5,996 nt of DNA from Myxococcales bacterium (lineage in GTDB: Bacteria > Myxococcota_A > Polyangia > Polyangiales > Polyangiaceae), in contig JAAFHJ010000322.1 in NCBI GenBank assembly GCA_013298325.1, forward strand, positions 1 through 5,996, written 5' to 3'. Position numbers and translations under genes: made by a program. Shown in pieces: positions 5,622 through 5,996 of this stretch. The number at the start of each line of letters is the position of its first letter. The first letter of the stretch is position 1. The notes under the pieces are model-generated. The model was not told the origin of the DNA. It saw only the letters and a list, made by a program, of their open reading frames with translations, and did not search any database.

Positions 5622-5996
5622 ATGGAATTCAAAACGCTCCTCGTCCCCTACGACTTCTCCCCGTGCGCCGCCCGTGCCCTCGACACCGCCGTCGCCCTCG
5701 CGGAGCGCTTCTCCTCCAAGGTCATCGTTCTTCACGTCGTTCCGCCGGCGGCGACCGTCCCCATCGAAGCGCTCGGCGCCCCCTTCGGAATGAGCCTCCC
5801 GCAGGTCCCCCTCCAGGACCTCCTCGTCGCCCGCGAGCAGGAGCTTGAGACGATCCTCGAACCGTTCAAGAAGGCAGGCGGCGCCGTCGTGACCCGCGTC
5901 GTGATCGGCGACGTCGCCGACGAAATCCAGACGGCGATCACCAAGGATTCCCCCGACTTGCTCATCGTCGGCACCCACGGGCGCACCGGCATCGGC
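5622..5996 (+). CDS. Universal stress protein, UspA family (3' truncated by the window end)
   Basis: An open frame of 125 codons from ATG 5622 continues past the right edge. The N-terminus, FKTLLVPYDFSPCAARAL, is the typical first strand and loop of the family, with D11 and S13 at the nucleotide-binding position. A second strand (VIVLHVV, 34-40) follows. Near the end, DLLIVGTHGRTGIG (112-125) begins the family's ATP-binding signature G-2x-G-9x-G-S/T; G117 and G120 are visible and the rest lies beyond the window. About 20-30 residues are probably missing. Proteins of this family are cytoplasmic alpha/beta proteins, many binding ATP, that accumulate during stress or growth arrest; the exact role of this one cannot be told. 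The start is fixed by the conserved first strand; no Shine-Dalgarno is evident, and a 12-bp palindrome ends 11 nt upstream of the ATG. It is transcribed away from comEC and shows no obvious functional link to it. Confidence 0.9.
   Translation, partial: MEFKTLLVPYDFSPCAARALDTAVALAERFSSKVIVLHVVPPAATVPIEALGAPFGMSLPQVPLQDLLVAREQELETILEPFKKAGGAVVTRVVIGDVADEIQTAITKDSPDLLIVGTHGRTGIG

Noticed and set aside
5577..5978. 133-codon minus-strand frame opposite the stress-protein gene
   Set aside because: Antisense to a clear UspA-family frame and lacking any motif.

Overview
The window is uniformly GC-rich (roughly two thirds G+C by eye), with strong C/G preference at third codon positions. It encodes membrane-anchored eukaryote-like Ser/Thr phosphatases, a complete ComEC-type DNA uptake channel and a universal stress protein. 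This fits a high-GC bacterium with heavy Ser/Thr phosphorylation signalling, such as Myxococcota or a related group. That placement is inference from composition and gene content; no rRNA or lineage marker is present.

Layout, left to right. Positions 3-326 (+) are the C-terminal end of an unrecognised protein with a Pro/Gln tandem repeat and a C-terminal membrane helix, followed by a weak terminator-like hairpin with a T-run. Positions 388-1599 (+) and 1780-2871 (+) are two tandem paralogous PP2C-family (PPM) phosphatases. Each has one N-terminal membrane helix, a long low-complexity linker and a complete C-terminal PP2C catalytic domain. A 180-bp spacer with its own Shine-Dalgarno separates them. 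Positions 2887-5373 (-) are a full-length ComEC/Rec2 homologue, convergent with the second phosphatase and only 15 bp away. A 248-bp divergent intergenic region with three perfect palindromes follows. Positions 5622-5996 (+) are a universal stress protein (UspA family) that runs off the window end.

How the genes relate. The two phosphatases would sit on the inner face of the cytoplasmic membrane and remove phosphate from Ser/Thr residues, presumably opposing kinases that are not in this window. ComEC would carry single-stranded DNA across the inner membrane during transformation; no other competence gene is visible, so it looks like a stand-alone gene. The stress protein has its own divergent promoter region. 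I see no clear functional link between these three modules, and no mobile element, CRISPR array, tRNA or rRNA.

The most unusual content is the phosphatase pair. Its topology is reversed relative to classical PrpC/PstP, both copies lack most of the usual flap subdomain, and a 20-residue linker segment is conserved between them while the rest of the linkers has diverged. I did not find convincing evidence for a wholly new multi-gene system.
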